This document shows, piece by piece, positions 1 to 8,608 of a DNA stretch of 53,985 nucleotides (positions are counted from its first letter, which is position 1; every line of letters begins with the position of its first letter). A model generated the notes under the pieces. That model did not search any database and was not told the DNA's origin. It worked only from the letters and a program-made list of their open reading frames with translations. Made by a program: the position numbers and the translations under genes. Source of the stretch: a virus. The DNA is taken from positions 1 to 53,985 of the IMG/VR virus record IMGVR_UViG_3300010370_000051. One strand, 5' to 3'.

Positions 1-991
1 GAGAGACCGTTTCGTTTTTGTTGGCTGGTCTGGACTTCTTCTTTTTCCCACTGCTTACCTTGCTCTTGGTGGTTGGCTTACTGGGACAACTTTCGTTACG
101 AGTTGGTATACTCACGGGCTTGCGAGTTCCTATCTTGAGGGTGCAAACTTTCTTACTGCAGCAGTTAGCACTCCAGCAGATTCTATGGGTCATTCTCTTC
201 TTCTTCTCTGGGGTCCTGAGGCTCAAGGGGATATCGTCCGTTGGTTCCAACTTGGGGGACTCTGGACTTTTGTGGCGCTCCACGGGGCTTTCAGCCTGAT
301 TGGATTTATGCTTCGCCAGTTTGAGATTGCCCGCCTTGTAGGCATTCGTCCATACAATGCAATCGCATTCTCTGGTCCTATCGCAGTATTCGTTTCTGTG
401 TTCCTGATGTATCCACTGGGTCAGTCCAGTTGGTTCTTCGCACCATCGTTTGGCGTTGCTGCAATCTTCAGGTTTCTTCTGTTTATCCAAGGATTTCATA
501 ATTATACGTTAAATCCGTTTCATATGATGGGCGTAGCAGGTATTCTTGGCGGTGCTTTATTGTGTGCCATTCACGGTGCTACCGTTGAGAATACTCTTTA
601 TGAAGACAGCGATCAATCAAACACTTTCAAGGCATTTGAACCGACTCAAGAGGAAGAGACGTACTCTATGGTTACGGCTAACAGATTCTGGTCTCAGATC
701 TTCGGTATTGCTTTTAGTAATAAGCGTTGGTTGCACTTCTTTATGCTTTTTGTCCCAGTTATGGGTCTCTGGACTTCTTCTATTGGTATCATCGGTCTTG
801 CTCTTAACCTCCGTGCATACGACTTTGTATCTCAGGAGATTAGAGCAGCAGAAGATCCCGAATTTGAAACATTTTACACAAAAAATATATTATTAAACGA
901 AGGCTTACGTGCTTGGATGGCTCCAGTAGATCAACCTCACGAGAACTTTGTGTTCCCAGAAGAGGTTCTTCCACGAGGCAATGCTTTGTGA
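1..991 (+). CDS. psbD: Photosystem II D2 protein, 5' end outside window
   Basis: The reading frame is open from base 2 and lacks its start, so only the C-terminal ~329 residues of a ~350-residue protein are present. D2 pairs with D1 in the photosystem II reaction centre in the thylakoid membrane; cyanophages express their own copy to keep host photosynthesis running during infection. Landmarks visible: RPYNAIAF with the redox tyrosine, GFHNYT, NPFHMM (chlorophyll-ligand His), AIHGAT and RWLHFF (the two non-haem iron His ligands), and the conserved end PRGNAL. Several hydrophobic helices are intact and there is no frameshift, so it looks functional. It is followed at once by a terminator. Identification is very safe; whether psbA lies upstream cannot be seen. 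Confidence 0.98.
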   Translation, partial: RDRFVFVGWSGLLLFPTAYLALGGWLTGTTFVTSWYTHGLASSYLEGANFLTAAVSTPADSMGHSLLLLWGPEAQGDIVRWFQLGGLWTFVALHGAFSLIGFMLRQFEIARLVGIRPYNAIAFSGPIAVFVSVFLMYPLGQSSWFFAPSFGVAAIFRFLLFIQGFHNYTLNPFHMMGVAGILGGALLCAIHGATVENTLYEDSDQSNTFKAFEPTQEEETYSMVTANRFWSQIFGIAFSNKRWLHFFMLFVPVMGLWTSSIGIIGLALNLRAYDFVSQEIRAAEDPEFETFYTKNILLNEGLRAWMAPVDQPHENFVFPEEVLPRGNAL

Positions 992-997
992 TATAAT
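989..997 (+). promoter_or_regulatory. Extended -10 promoter candidate at the end of psbD
   Basis: TGATATAAT overlaps the psbD stop codon and fits the TGnTATAAT extended -10 form. No good -35 box is seen. Transcription would begin around 1004, inside the 5' arm of the terminator that follows, so this promoter would serve the small genes from 1025 on. The same arrangement occurs after gp32. Confidence 0.5.
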
Positions 998-998
998 T

Positions 999-1024
999 AG
1001 AGGGTGTAACAACCCTCTTTTTTT
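999..1024 (+). terminator. Rho-independent terminator of psbD
   Basis: AGAGGGT (999-1005) and ACCCTCT (1012-1018) form a 7-bp stem with a 6-nt loop, followed directly by a run of T (1018-1024). It lies just after the psbD stop. Confidence 0.9.
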
Positions 1025-1147
1025 ATGTCTCATAATCCTCAGCACGAACCTATGGAGCCCTGGGTAATTTGGGCAGGTGTAGCAATGATGGGATTTACAG
1101 TTATTGTATTTGTAACATTTACTCTTAGTGTAATCTATTGGGGTTAA
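1025..1147 (+). CDS. Small single-span membrane protein (40 aa)
   Basis: A 40-codon ORF starts directly after the terminator T-tract. The first ~12 residues are polar (MSHNPQHEPMEP), then one hydrophobic span runs to the C-terminus, ending TFTLSVIYWG. The end resembles the C-terminal half of PetN, the ~29-residue cytochrome b6f subunit, whose typical end reads SFSIAMVVWG: most positions are conservative matches. That match is from memory and short, so the call stays a membrane peptide of unknown role. Its place right behind psbD makes a thylakoid role conceivable. No clear Shine-Dalgarno sequence is seen. Confidence 0.65.
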   Translation: MSHNPQHEPMEPWVIWAGVAMMGFTVIVFVTFTLSVIYWG

Positions 1148-1171
1148 ATAGTTGCAGAAGCACTCACAAAA

Positions 1172-1246
1172 ATGCTCCTCATACTCTTCCTTTTCCAACT
1201 GTTTGGAGTTTTTCTTTTTATAATGTCCGTTATTCAAGATTTATGA
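1172..1246 (+). CDS. Possible 24-aa hydrophobic micro-peptide
   Basis: A 24-codon ORF (starts MLLILFLFQL, ends MSVIQDL) is almost entirely hydrophobic, enough for one membrane span. Its stop overlaps the next start in an ATGA arrangement at 1243-1246, the usual sign of translational coupling, and it lies in the same frame as the preceding 40-aa gene. There is no Shine-Dalgarno sequence, and a random AT-rich stretch can encode such a peptide, so this is a weak call. Confidence 0.3.
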   Translation: MLLILFLFQLFGVFLFIMSVIQDL

Positions 1247-1383
1247 TATCGTCGGAAACACCATATAAACTCGCAGAAGTAATTCGTGATACCTGGCCCA
1301 ATCTTTACAGAAAACCACAAGTATCTTATAATAAGGAAAAGAAATTAAATGATGAACGAATATTGGATCGTAAAAGAAAATAA
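1243..1383 (+). CDS. Small hypothetical protein (46 aa)
   Basis: Unrecognised. From the ATG at 1243 the product is 46 aa, hydrophilic and basic, starting MISSETPYKLAEVIRDTWPN and ending in a Lys/Arg-rich tail. The open frame continues upstream to 1138, but that extension lies over the micro-peptide in another frame and has unusual composition, so the ATGA-coupled start is preferred. It overlaps the next gene by 35 bases. Confidence 0.5.
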   Translation: MISSETPYKLAEVIRDTWPNLYRKPQVSYNKEKKLNDERILDRKRK

Positions 1384-1603
1384 AACAGGTCGTGTTATTT
1401 GTCATTGTGCGGATATTAATGATGCACTTATGATGGTGTCTTTTGATCCTCATCATCGTTCATATAGTCGTCATCGTTTTATTGTGGATCAGGTGATTGA
1501 TATTACTTCAACAACTGATAAGCAACTTTCTGGACAGATTGGACTTCCTGCTGCACAAGACTTATACATTTCGGAAGGTCAAGGAGAACCTGTGGTTGTA
1601 TGA
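1349..1603 (+). CDS. Conserved-looking hypothetical protein (84 aa)
   Basis: Unrecognised small soluble protein, starting MMNEYWIVKENKTGRVICHC. The alternating hydrophobic pattern suggests a small alpha/beta fold; no catalytic motif or membrane segment is seen. An AAGGA sequence about 12 bases upstream can serve as ribosome binding site, and two adjacent ATG codons (1349 and 1352) are possible starts. Its stop overlaps the next start (ATGA at 1600), which supports it as a real gene in a small operon. Confidence 0.7.
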   Translation: MMNEYWIVKENKTGRVICHCADINDALMMVSFDPHHRSYSRHRFIVDQVIDITSTTDKQLSGQIGLPAAQDLYISEGQGEPVVV

Positions 1604-1803
1604 ATCATCGTAAACATAAGCAAGCAGAAAATCTAAAAAAGAAAGTGTACACTCCAGACGGATACATTAAAGATCCACCTGATGCAGTATGTCCTCATTG
1701 TGGTCAGAAAGGTAAGTCTTGTTCTTATGTAAATAGTGTAAGTCGTGCCTGGGCAAGAGATGCTTGTGCTAAAAAGAATTCAAAATCTTCTTCAGAGGGA
1801 TAA
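1600..1803 (+). CDS. Small Cys-rich basic protein (67 aa)
   Basis: Unrecognised. The protein is basic and contains CPHCGQKGKSC in the middle with another Cys later, like one half of a zinc ribbon, so it may bind zinc and possibly nucleic acid; this is inference from motif spacing. The start overlaps the previous stop in ATGA. A ~100-base gap follows that holds only the regulatory region of the HNH gene. Confidence 0.65.
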   Translation: MNHRKHKQAENLKKKVYTPDGYIKDPPDAVCPHCGQKGKSCSYVNSVSRAWARDACAKKNSKSSSEG

Positions 1804-1879
1804 AGATATAAGTTATTATGAGGAATTTCATTACATTTATATTACTCTGAAAGAACTTATTGAAGTTATAAAAACCAGA

Positions 1880-1910
1880 AATAAATAATCATAAGTCGCA
1901 GTAACTTATG
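1880..1910 (+). promoter_or_regulatory. Late promoter box followed by start-codon hairpin
   Basis: A late-type box AATAAATA (1880-1887) is followed by CATAAGT (1890-1896) and ACTTATG (1904-1910), a perfect 7-bp stem with a 7-nt loop. The 3' arm contains the ATG of the HNH gene. A late transcript would start near 1893, inside the 5' arm, and so could not form the hairpin; read-through early transcripts could. Confidence 0.6.
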
Positions 1911-2279
1911 GGACCTCTACACTCTCCAAAGGAATACTTGTTTCATTTACACGCAACAAGTTCTGGGGAGGCGAAACGAATGTGGAGGCAAAACATAAAA
2001 GAAGAGTGGGGACATCAATGTGCTTATTGTGGGTCAGAAGAGAACCTTACGATTGATCACATTCTTCCCCAATCAAAGGGTGGATTAGACGTTACAAAAA
2101 ATGTAGTCTGCTGCTGCCACCATTGTAACCAGTCCAAGGGGCACGAGCACTGGAAGTTGTGGTACGTTCAGCAAGATTTTTATAGTGAAGAAAGGTTTGA
2201 TAAGATAGAAAAGTGGATGAAACCAGACCCTCCAACTAATTTATTTTCTTATCGTCCAAGACGCAATAATGCATCTTGA
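1908..2279 (+). CDS. HNH endonuclease
   Basis: 123 aa. A ββα-metal HNH core lies at residues ~40-85: CAYCGSEENLTIDHILPQSK, then an Asn in DVTKNVV, then CCCHHCNQSKGH. Two CxxC-type pairs would hold a structural zinc and the central DH is catalytic in this family. The enzyme makes double-strand or single-strand cuts in DNA and is probably a free-standing homing endonuclease lying between psbD-linked genes and the fibre genes. The start ATG sits in a hairpin arm and no strong Shine-Dalgarno sequence is seen, consistent with tight control. A DNA-repair or restriction-like role cannot be excluded. Confidence 0.9.
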   Translation: MGPLHSPKEYLFHLHATSSGEAKRMWRQNIKEEWGHQCAYCGSEENLTIDHILPQSKGGLDVTKNVVCCCHHCNQSKGHEHWKLWYVQQDFYSEERFDKIEKWMKPDPPTNLFSYRPRRNNAS

Positions 2280-2286
2280 ATAAATA
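2279..2286 (+). promoter_or_regulatory. Late promoter box
   Basis: AATAAATA, overlapping the end of the HNH gene and about 50 bases before the first fibre gene; fits the T4-type late consensus TATAAATA with one change. Confidence 0.5.
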
Positions 2287-2335
2287 AATGAAAGACAGTA
2301 TATACTGTTTTTCTGGTAAATACCGAATATCATAA

Positions 2336-4681
2336 ATGGCAACTCCGATTCGGATAAAAAGGTCTGCCGTTCCTGGTAAGAGACCTACAGCAGATCAACT
2401 ATTAAGCGCAGAATTAGCTTACAACACGTATGATGGTGAGTTAACTGCTAAGAGAGAGCGTCCAGGAATCGGAACAGATATTATTCGTATCGGTGCAGGC
2501 GCAACAGTTACTAATGTTATCTATGTCACAAAAGACGGAAGCGACACAAACACAGGTCTCAAACTCGGAGACGCCAAAGCAACAATCGCAGGAGCAGTTG
2601 CAATCTCAACAGCAGGTTCCGTTATTAGAGTTAGTGCTGGATCTTATGTAGAAAACAATCCAATCTCATTACCCAATCAAGTCAGTATTGTTGGTGATAG
2701 TTTAAGAGAAGTCTCAGTTACTCCACAAAACCAAGGAGACCTCTTTTATGTTGGGAATGGAAACTATATTGCAGAAATGTCGTTTGTAGGATCTGCAAAT
2801 CCAGGTGCTATTTTTTCATTCAATCCTAATAAACCAGTTTATAATAATCAATCGCCTTATATTCAAAATTGTACTAACTTCATTCCAAATAGTATTGGGA
2901 TGAAAATTGATGGTCGATATTCTATTGGACCAACAAAATCGATGGTTCTTGACTCATATACTCAATATAATCAAGGTGGTATTGGAGTTTCAATTACCAA
3001 TGAAGGTTATGCTCAGTTAGTTTCACTCTTTACAATTTGCCCAGACACTGCAGTTTTTTGTGGAACTGGCGGTGCTTGTGACTTAACAAACTCCAATGCA
3101 TCATTTGGTAATTATGGTCTTGTTGCTGATGGTATTGGACCAAGAAAGTATACAGGTATTGTAACTCAAACTGCAGAAGCAAATAGTGATACATTTACTT
3201 TGGATTTAAATGTTTCTACATTAAACATTGTAAATGCATCTTATGATCATACTACAGGGTTATTAACTGCAACTACAAACAACCCACATAAATTTTCTGT
3301 GGGTATGGGAATAAGTCTTTCTGGTCTTGGATTTACTTGCCCATCTGGACCTGGAATTTTAACCTATCCAAGTGGAAACTATGGATATGTATTTGAAACT
3401 ATTACAGTTGCGCCCGGAAGATATGTTGATGCTTATAATTTAATTCAATTAAATAGGCAAGAAATAATTAATAGTTCTTATAATGCAATTTCTGCGGCAT
3501 ATCCATTATTTGTGAATCCAAATCCAGAAAAATGCAAACGGGATATTGGATATATTGTTGATGCCGTTTCAACTGATGTTAGAGATTTTACAAGTAGAAA
3601 CTCAATCGAAGCAACTAAAGCATACTTTAAACTTGACGGAACACTATTGACAAATGGTTTAGAAGGTGAAATTCCTCAAACAATAGTTGGGTTTACTTCT
3701 GCAAGAGAACTAATGAAACTTGCAGTTACAAATAATCTTACTAATAAAAATTTGTCTATTGTAGCAGATCCTTTAACTAATAATAATATAGATCCATCAT
3801 CTTGTGCGGATGTTCGTTCTTTTATTGATAATCTTGTTGGAATAATTACAACTAGACTGGGTACTGGAAATTTAAACACTAATCCATTACCGACAGTTTC
3901 TGCAGCAAGTACAACTTTTACAGCCTATGTTGGAACATCTACTTTGCCTCATACATACAATTATGGCGGGACTGCAAAAATTAATGTAACAAGACCTTTT
4001 GATGGGCAAGTTGTTTATTTTGATCGATTATTTTATAGTGTGAGTGGTATAAAAATAAATTCTGGGGGTTCTGGTTATTCAGGAACTGTTGAGATAACAA
4101 TTGATTCTCCAGAACCAGATTGGTCTATACCTGCAACTGCAGTTGCAGAAGTTAAAAATGGTTCTGTTATATCTGTAGAAATGATATCAAATGGTAGAGG
4201 ATATACTTCTACTCCAAAAGTTACTTTTAGTTCTCCTGATGTTGGAATTAATACTGCAACTGGTGATGCTATTTTACTTCCAACATATTATTCAATTTTA
4301 AGTTCTACTCCGATTTCTTCTGGCATTTCTACAATAACTGTAAATGAAAATGTTCCATATTCTATTGGAGTTGGAACAGAAACATATTTTTATAAGCAAA
4401 GTAGAGTTCTTGCATCAGGTCATTCCTTTGAATATATTGGTTCGGGAACAAATATTAATGCCGCTCTTCCTGCACAAGGAGGTGTTCCAATTCAAGATAA
4501 TGAGGTTGATATGAGAAATGGTGGTTTGGTTGTTTATACCAGTACAGATCAATCTGGTAATTTTAGAATAGGTGAAGGTGTTGCTATTAATCAGCAAACT
4601 GGAACTATTTCTGGAAGATTTTATTCAAAGAGTTTATTTTCAACAATGACTCCATTTATACTCGCACTCGGAGGAGAATAA
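2336..4681 (+). CDS. Virion structural protein, fibre-like with beta-helix
   Basis: 781 aa. The N-terminus (IKRSAVPGKRPTADQLLSAE, then LAYNTYDGEL) is a head-like module that I associate with cyanophage fibre proteins and that probably docks the protein to the virion. Residues ~60-350 have the turn-rich pattern of a right-handed beta-helix (pectate-lyase-like), starting at VIYVTKDGSDTNTG. Residues ~380-520 are more helical (RDIGYIVDAVSTDVRDF). The C-terminal part has NSGGSGYSG and GRGYTSTPKVTF, repeats of small beta modules. No catalytic residues can be named. It opens the fibre block and is followed closely by the 113-aa gene. Exact place in the virion is unknown. Confidence 0.8.
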   Translation: MATPIRIKRSAVPGKRPTADQLLSAELAYNTYDGELTAKRERPGIGTDIIRIGAGATVTNVIYVTKDGSDTNTGLKLGDAKATIAGAVAISTAGSVIRVSAGSYVENNPISLPNQVSIVGDSLREVSVTPQNQGDLFYVGNGNYIAEMSFVGSANPGAIFSFNPNKPVYNNQSPYIQNCTNFIPNSIGMKIDGRYSIGPTKSMVLDSYTQYNQGGIGVSITNEGYAQLVSLFTICPDTAVFCGTGGACDLTNSNASFGNYGLVADGIGPRKYTGIVTQTAEANSDTFTLDLNVSTLNIVNASYDHTTGLLTATTNNPHKFSVGMGISLSGLGFTCPSGPGILTYPSGNYGYVFETITVAPGRYVDAYNLIQLNRQEIINSSYNAISAAYPLFVNPNPEKCKRDIGYIVDAVSTDVRDFTSRNSIEATKAYFKLDGTLLTNGLEGEIPQTIVGFTSARELMKLAVTNNLTNKNLSIVADPLTNNNIDPSSCADVRSFIDNLVGIITTRLGTGNLNTNPLPTVSAASTTFTAYVGTSTLPHTYNYGGTAKINVTRPFDGQVVYFDRLFYSVSGIKINSGGSGYSGTVEITIDSPEPDWSIPATAVAEVKNGSVISVEMISNGRGYTSTPKVTFSSPDVGINTATGDAILLPTYYSILSSTPISSGISTITVNENVPYSIGVGTETYFYKQSRVLASGHSFEYIGSGTNINAALPAQGGVPIQDNEVDMRNGGLVVYTSTDQSGNFRIGEGVAINQQTGTISGRFYSKSLFSTMTPFILALGGE

Positions 4682-4684
4682 GAA

Positions 4685-5026
4685 ATGGCATTAGCACTTA
4701 ACGTATTTAAGACAGTTACAAAAGTTGCATCAACAAGTGCAGTTGGAATTTATACAGCACCTGTGGGATACACTGGAGTTGTTCTTTTAGCACAAGCGGC
4801 AAATATAGGAGGTAGTACTCAAACAATTTCCTTTTCTCATCAAAGAACAACTTCAGGAATTGCAGTTACTACGGAAATTTTGAAAAATTTTCCAATTTCT
4901 TCAAATGATACTGCAAATCTTTTAGCAGGCAAATTAGTTCTTGAATCTGGTGATGTTCTTGTATTATCTGCAAGCACTGGAACTGATATTAAATTTTTAG
5001 GAAGCATCTTGGAGACACTTAACTAA
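4685..5026 (+). CDS. Small structural protein, probably fibre-associated (113 aa)
   Basis: Unrecognised, lying 3 bases after the preceding structural gene and 1 base before the next, with GGAGAATAAGAA upstream as ribosome binding site. The sequence is rich in Thr, Ala, Val and Ser with alternating hydrophobic residues (GIYTAPVGYTGVVLLAQAAN), typical of a beta-sandwich. No signal peptide or membrane span. The tight spacing suggests it is made together with the fibres, perhaps as a small fibre subunit or connector. Confidence 0.75.
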   Translation: MALALNVFKTVTKVASTSAVGIYTAPVGYTGVVLLAQAANIGGSTQTISFSHQRTTSGIAVTTEILKNFPISSNDTANLLAGKLVLESGDVLVLSASTGTDIKFLGSILETLN

Positions 5027-5027
5027 A

Positions 5028-8000
5028 ATGACTAAGTACACTAGCGGCAGACAAAAAAATCTAAAAGTTGGTATAGTATCTTATAGTGAGAATTTAACTT
5101 CACTTGAAGTTGTTGGTGGTGCTATTTTTAGTGGTGAAAGCACTGGTGAACTTGTTAGAATTAGTCAAATTGGTACTGGACCTGCTTTTATTGTAGAAGA
5201 TAGTGCAAATCCTGATGTTACACCTTTTGTAGTTACTACAGAAGGTAAAGTCGCTATTGGTGTTGCTGCTGGTGGTATTAGTACTAGTTATAAGTTAGAA
5301 GTTGATGGTGGAGATATTAGATTTGTTAAAGGCGGTCAAGGTGACCTTATTATTTCGCATTCAAATTTAGTATCTAATGTTCGTGCTTCTGGTAATGTTC
5401 AACTCGGTTTGGGTGCAAATGGTGAAGATGCAATAAGAATTAATTTAAATAATAATGTTGGTATAGGAACCACAAATCCAACATCAAAACTTTACGTTGT
5501 TGGTGATGGTTACTTTACTGGTGTTGTTACAGCATTAAGTTTTTCTGGTAATGCTTCAAGTGCTACTTATGCTACATCAGCAGGTATAGCAACTTATGCT
5601 ACCACAGCAGGAATCGCAACTTATGCAACTTATGCGATTAATGCTGGAGTATCTACAAGTGTAATAGGTGGTATAGGTTCTATAGCACAATTGAATGTTT
5701 CTGGTCTATCTACATTTAACGCAATTTCTGTAGGTGGAACCACTGGTGTAAATGGACAATATTTAAAATCAACTGGCGATGGACTTGTATGGGCAAGTTT
5801 CACACCTTTAAGGAGTGTTTACAATTTTATTGCCGAAAATAGTCAAAAGCAATTTGATGTTGCTGGAATAAGCAGTGGATATGTTGATGTGTTTTTAAAT
5901 GGTATTCGTTTAGATGATATAAATTATTCTCTTGTAGGAACCGGAGTTAGTTTAACTGTAGGAACATTTACTAATGATGAAGTAACCATTATTTCATACA
6001 ACACCACTGGTGCTGGATCTGGTGGCGGAACTGGATCTGGTAGTGAATGGACAAGAGTTGGAAATGGAATTTATAATACGGGAAGAGTTTCAATTGGAAC
6101 TGATACTGTAGGATCAGGTTCAACTGTTTTATATGTTGTTGGAGATGCTAGAATCACTGGAATTTTATCTATAGGGCAAGGTACAGTTACAATTGATGGT
6201 AGTACTAATACATTAACAGTTCCAAATCTTGTAGTTACAAATAATACTAGTGGAATAAATCTTGCTTCTTATGCAACAACTGCTGGAATATCTACAAATT
6301 CAATTTATTCATTTTCTAGTGGTATAGCATCTTATGCTGATAATTCTGGTATTTCTACTTATTCAATCACTGCCGGAATATCTACAAATGTGATTGGCGG
6401 TATTGGATCTATAACGCAACTTAATGTATCAAATAATTCATATCTTATTGGTAATGTTGGTGTAGGAACTACAAACCCACTTCAAAATCTGGATATTCGC
6501 GGTAATTTAAGAATAACAGGAGCAATTTATGATGGTTTTGACAATGTTGGGTTATCTGGACAAATACTATCGTCTACTGGAACCAAAGTTCAGTGGATAA
6601 ATGTTAGTTCTGCAAATGTTGGGTCTGCAAATTCTATTGGAATTAATCTAGATTCTAGTAATTCGTCAAGGTACATTACATTTGTTGATAATACATCTGG
6701 AACAAATATTGTTAAAGTTGATAGTGATTTAATTTATAATCCAAATACTAATACACTTACTGCGTCAAATTTTGTAGGTTCTTTATCAGGAACAGCAACA
6801 ACAGCAACAAATCTTTATGATGCTGCAAATATTACTACTGGAACTATTAATAGTGCTAGATTAAGTGGAACTTATAATATTAATATTAATGGTAATGCTT
6901 CAAGTGCTACTTACGCAACATCAGCAGGAATTGCCACTTATGCTACATCAACAGGCATTGCTACTTACGCAACATCAGCAGGTATAAGCACTTATGCTAC
7001 ATCAGCAGGAATTGCTACTTATTCTAATAATGCTGGTATAGCAACATCAGTCATTGGTGGAATTGCATCTGTTACACAATTAAATGTTTCTGGAGTTTCT
7101 ACCTTAGGGTTTATTACTACAAGAAACTTATATTCTTCAGGAATTGTTACAGCATCTGCATTTTATGGTGATGGTACAAATCTTAGAGGTGTGCCTAGAT
7201 CTTATTATACAGAATATTCATCTTCTGCAAATGTATCTAACTCTGCATTAAGTATTTCTGGTATAAGTTCTTATTCCCAATTGGCAGTTATAAAAGGAAC
7301 TTACGCAAGTCAATTTAATGATTACTATGGTGGTTCAGTAGCACTTACACCTGATGGTAATACCTTAGTTATTGGTGCCTGGGACGATGAAATTTCTGGT
7401 TCTGCTGGTTATGGTGTTGTTTATGTTTATGATCGAAATTATGGTGGAGGATCTGATGTATATGGTGAAGTAGGAATACTAACTGGATTTTATGCTTCTC
7501 AGAGTGGAGATTTTTTTGGAATATCCGTATCAGTCAGTGCTGATGGTAATACAGTTGTTGTTGGAGCATCTGGTGATGAAACAACGGGTACGGATACAGG
7601 TGTTGTTTATGTATATGATAGAACTACTGAAAATACTTTTACTCAAGTTGGAATTCTTACAGGATCAGATTCAACCACTGGAGATCAATTTGGGGAGGGT
7701 CTTGCAATAAGTCCAAATGGAAGTTCAATTATTGTTGCTGCAGTAGGTAATGGTAGTCGTTTTTATCATTTTGTAAGATCTGGAAATACATTTGATCAAG
7801 TTGATCTTTATGCTTATGGTTCTTTTGCTGGTTACTCTTTAAACTTTAATGGAGATGGAAAATCATTTGTTGCAACCGACAACAACACAGTCATTTTATT
7901 TGAGTTAATTGATGGTTTTATTAACATAGTTGATTCTTATGTAGATGGTTCAACTTTATATTCTGCTGCAATTAGTGCTGATGGAAAAACTATAATTGCT

Positions 8001-8573
8001 GGTAATAATAATGGAGTTTCTGTTTTTGATAGAGTCGGCAATTCTTTAAGTAGAGTTGGAATTCTTACTGCGGTTGTTGATCCTACATCTTCTTATGGTG
8101 AATCTGCTGCAATTAGTGCCGATGGAAAAACTATTATCGTTGGTGCATATCAAGACAATGGTACAAAGGGTCGTGTATTTATATACAATCGTCAAGGAAA
8201 TGTCTTTAATCAAGTAGGAATAGTAACCGCAGGATCGAGAGCAAATGCTGGGGATTGGTTCGGATACTCATTAGCATTAAGTGCTGATGCTAAAACTCTT
8301 ATTGTTGGTGCTCCTGTTGATGAATTGACTGGTTCTACTGGATATGGATCTGTTTATATTTTTAATCAGACACAACAAACATATCTTTATTCTGGACCAA
8401 CAGGTAATATTGGTATAGGTTCAACATCACCAACAACAAAACTTGATGTTGTTGGTGATGCAAGAATTGGTATTAATACCTCTCAAGGTGTAATACTTAC
8501 CTCTGCAAATGGAACAAAATATCGTTTAATTGTAAGTGATGCTGGTACGTTAAGTACAGTTCTTGTTACCTAA
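5028..8573 (+). CDS. Tail fibre-like protein with YATSAG repeats and a beta-propeller
   Basis: 1181 aa. N-terminal half: beta-rich modules such as KLYVVGDGYFTG separated by runs of a short repeat of type YATSAGIAT (DNA 5545-5665, 6257-6400, 6890-7045), a pattern expected for a trimeric fibre shaft. Residues ~750-1120 hold seven copies of a unit with core SxADGKTIIVGA followed by VYVYDR and QVGILT: an FG-GAP-like seven-bladed propeller, usually a binding domain. The C-terminal ~55 residues repeat the KLDVVGDARIG module. Several DNA blocks are nearly identical to the next gene. Function: probably host recognition; which receptor is unknown. Confidence 0.85.
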   Translation: MTKYTSGRQKNLKVGIVSYSENLTSLEVVGGAIFSGESTGELVRISQIGTGPAFIVEDSANPDVTPFVVTTEGKVAIGVAAGGISTSYKLEVDGGDIRFVKGGQGDLIISHSNLVSNVRASGNVQLGLGANGEDAIRINLNNNVGIGTTNPTSKLYVVGDGYFTGVVTALSFSGNASSATYATSAGIATYATTAGIATYATYAINAGVSTSVIGGIGSIAQLNVSGLSTFNAISVGGTTGVNGQYLKSTGDGLVWASFTPLRSVYNFIAENSQKQFDVAGISSGYVDVFLNGIRLDDINYSLVGTGVSLTVGTFTNDEVTIISYNTTGAGSGGGTGSGSEWTRVGNGIYNTGRVSIGTDTVGSGSTVLYVVGDARITGILSIGQGTVTIDGSTNTLTVPNLVVTNNTSGINLASYATTAGISTNSIYSFSSGIASYADNSGISTYSITAGISTNVIGGIGSITQLNVSNNSYLIGNVGVGTTNPLQNLDIRGNLRITGAIYDGFDNVGLSGQILSSTGTKVQWINVSSANVGSANSIGINLDSSNSSRYITFVDNTSGTNIVKVDSDLIYNPNTNTLTASNFVGSLSGTATTATNLYDAANITTGTINSARLSGTYNININGNASSATYATSAGIATYATSTGIATYATSAGISTYATSAGIATYSNNAGIATSVIGGIASVTQLNVSGVSTLGFITTRNLYSSGIVTASAFYGDGTNLRGVPRSYYTEYSSSANVSNSALSISGISSYSQLAVIKGTYASQFNDYYGGSVALTPDGNTLVIGAWDDEISGSAGYGVVYVYDRNYGGGSDVYGEVGILTGFYASQSGDFFGISVSVSADGNTVVVGASGDETTGTDTGVVYVYDRTTENTFTQVGILTGSDSTTGDQFGEGLAISPNGSSIIVAAVGNGSRFYHFVRSGNTFDQVDLYAYGSFAGYSLNFNGDGKSFVATDNNTVILFELIDGFINIVDSYVDGSTLYSAAISADGKTIIAGNNNGVSVFDRVGNSLSRVGILTAVVDPTSSYGESAAISADGKTIIVGAYQDNGTKGRVFIYNRQGNVFNQVGIVTAGSRANAGDWFGYSLALSADAKTLIVGAPVDELTGSTGYGSVYIFNQTQQTYLYSGPTGNIGIGSTSPTTKLDVVGDARIGINTSQGVILTSANGTKYRLIVSDAGTLSTVLVT
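7276..8390 (+). repeat. Seven FG-GAP-like repeats (beta-propeller)
   Basis: Protein-level repeats with the cores TPDGNTLVIGA, SADGNTVVVGA, SPNGSSIIVAA, NGDGKSFVATD, SADGKTIIAGN, SADGKTIIVGA and SADAKTLIVGA, each followed by a V-x-V-Y/F-D-R strand in most copies. Seven units of ~50-55 aa fit one seven-bladed propeller. Confidence 0.75.
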
Positions 8574-8579
8574 ACTTCA

Positions 8580-8587
8580 AATAAATA
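8580..8587 (+). promoter_or_regulatory. Late promoter box
   Basis: AATAAATA followed by CC, 22 bases before the next fibre start; fits the T4-type late consensus. Confidence 0.55.
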
Positions 8588-8608
8588 CCTTTATAAAGCA
8601 GAAATAAA

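Noticed and set aside
18-299. 93-codon ORF at the left edge
   Set aside because: It is a +1 shadow of psbD; the psbD frame is intact and strongly recognisable.
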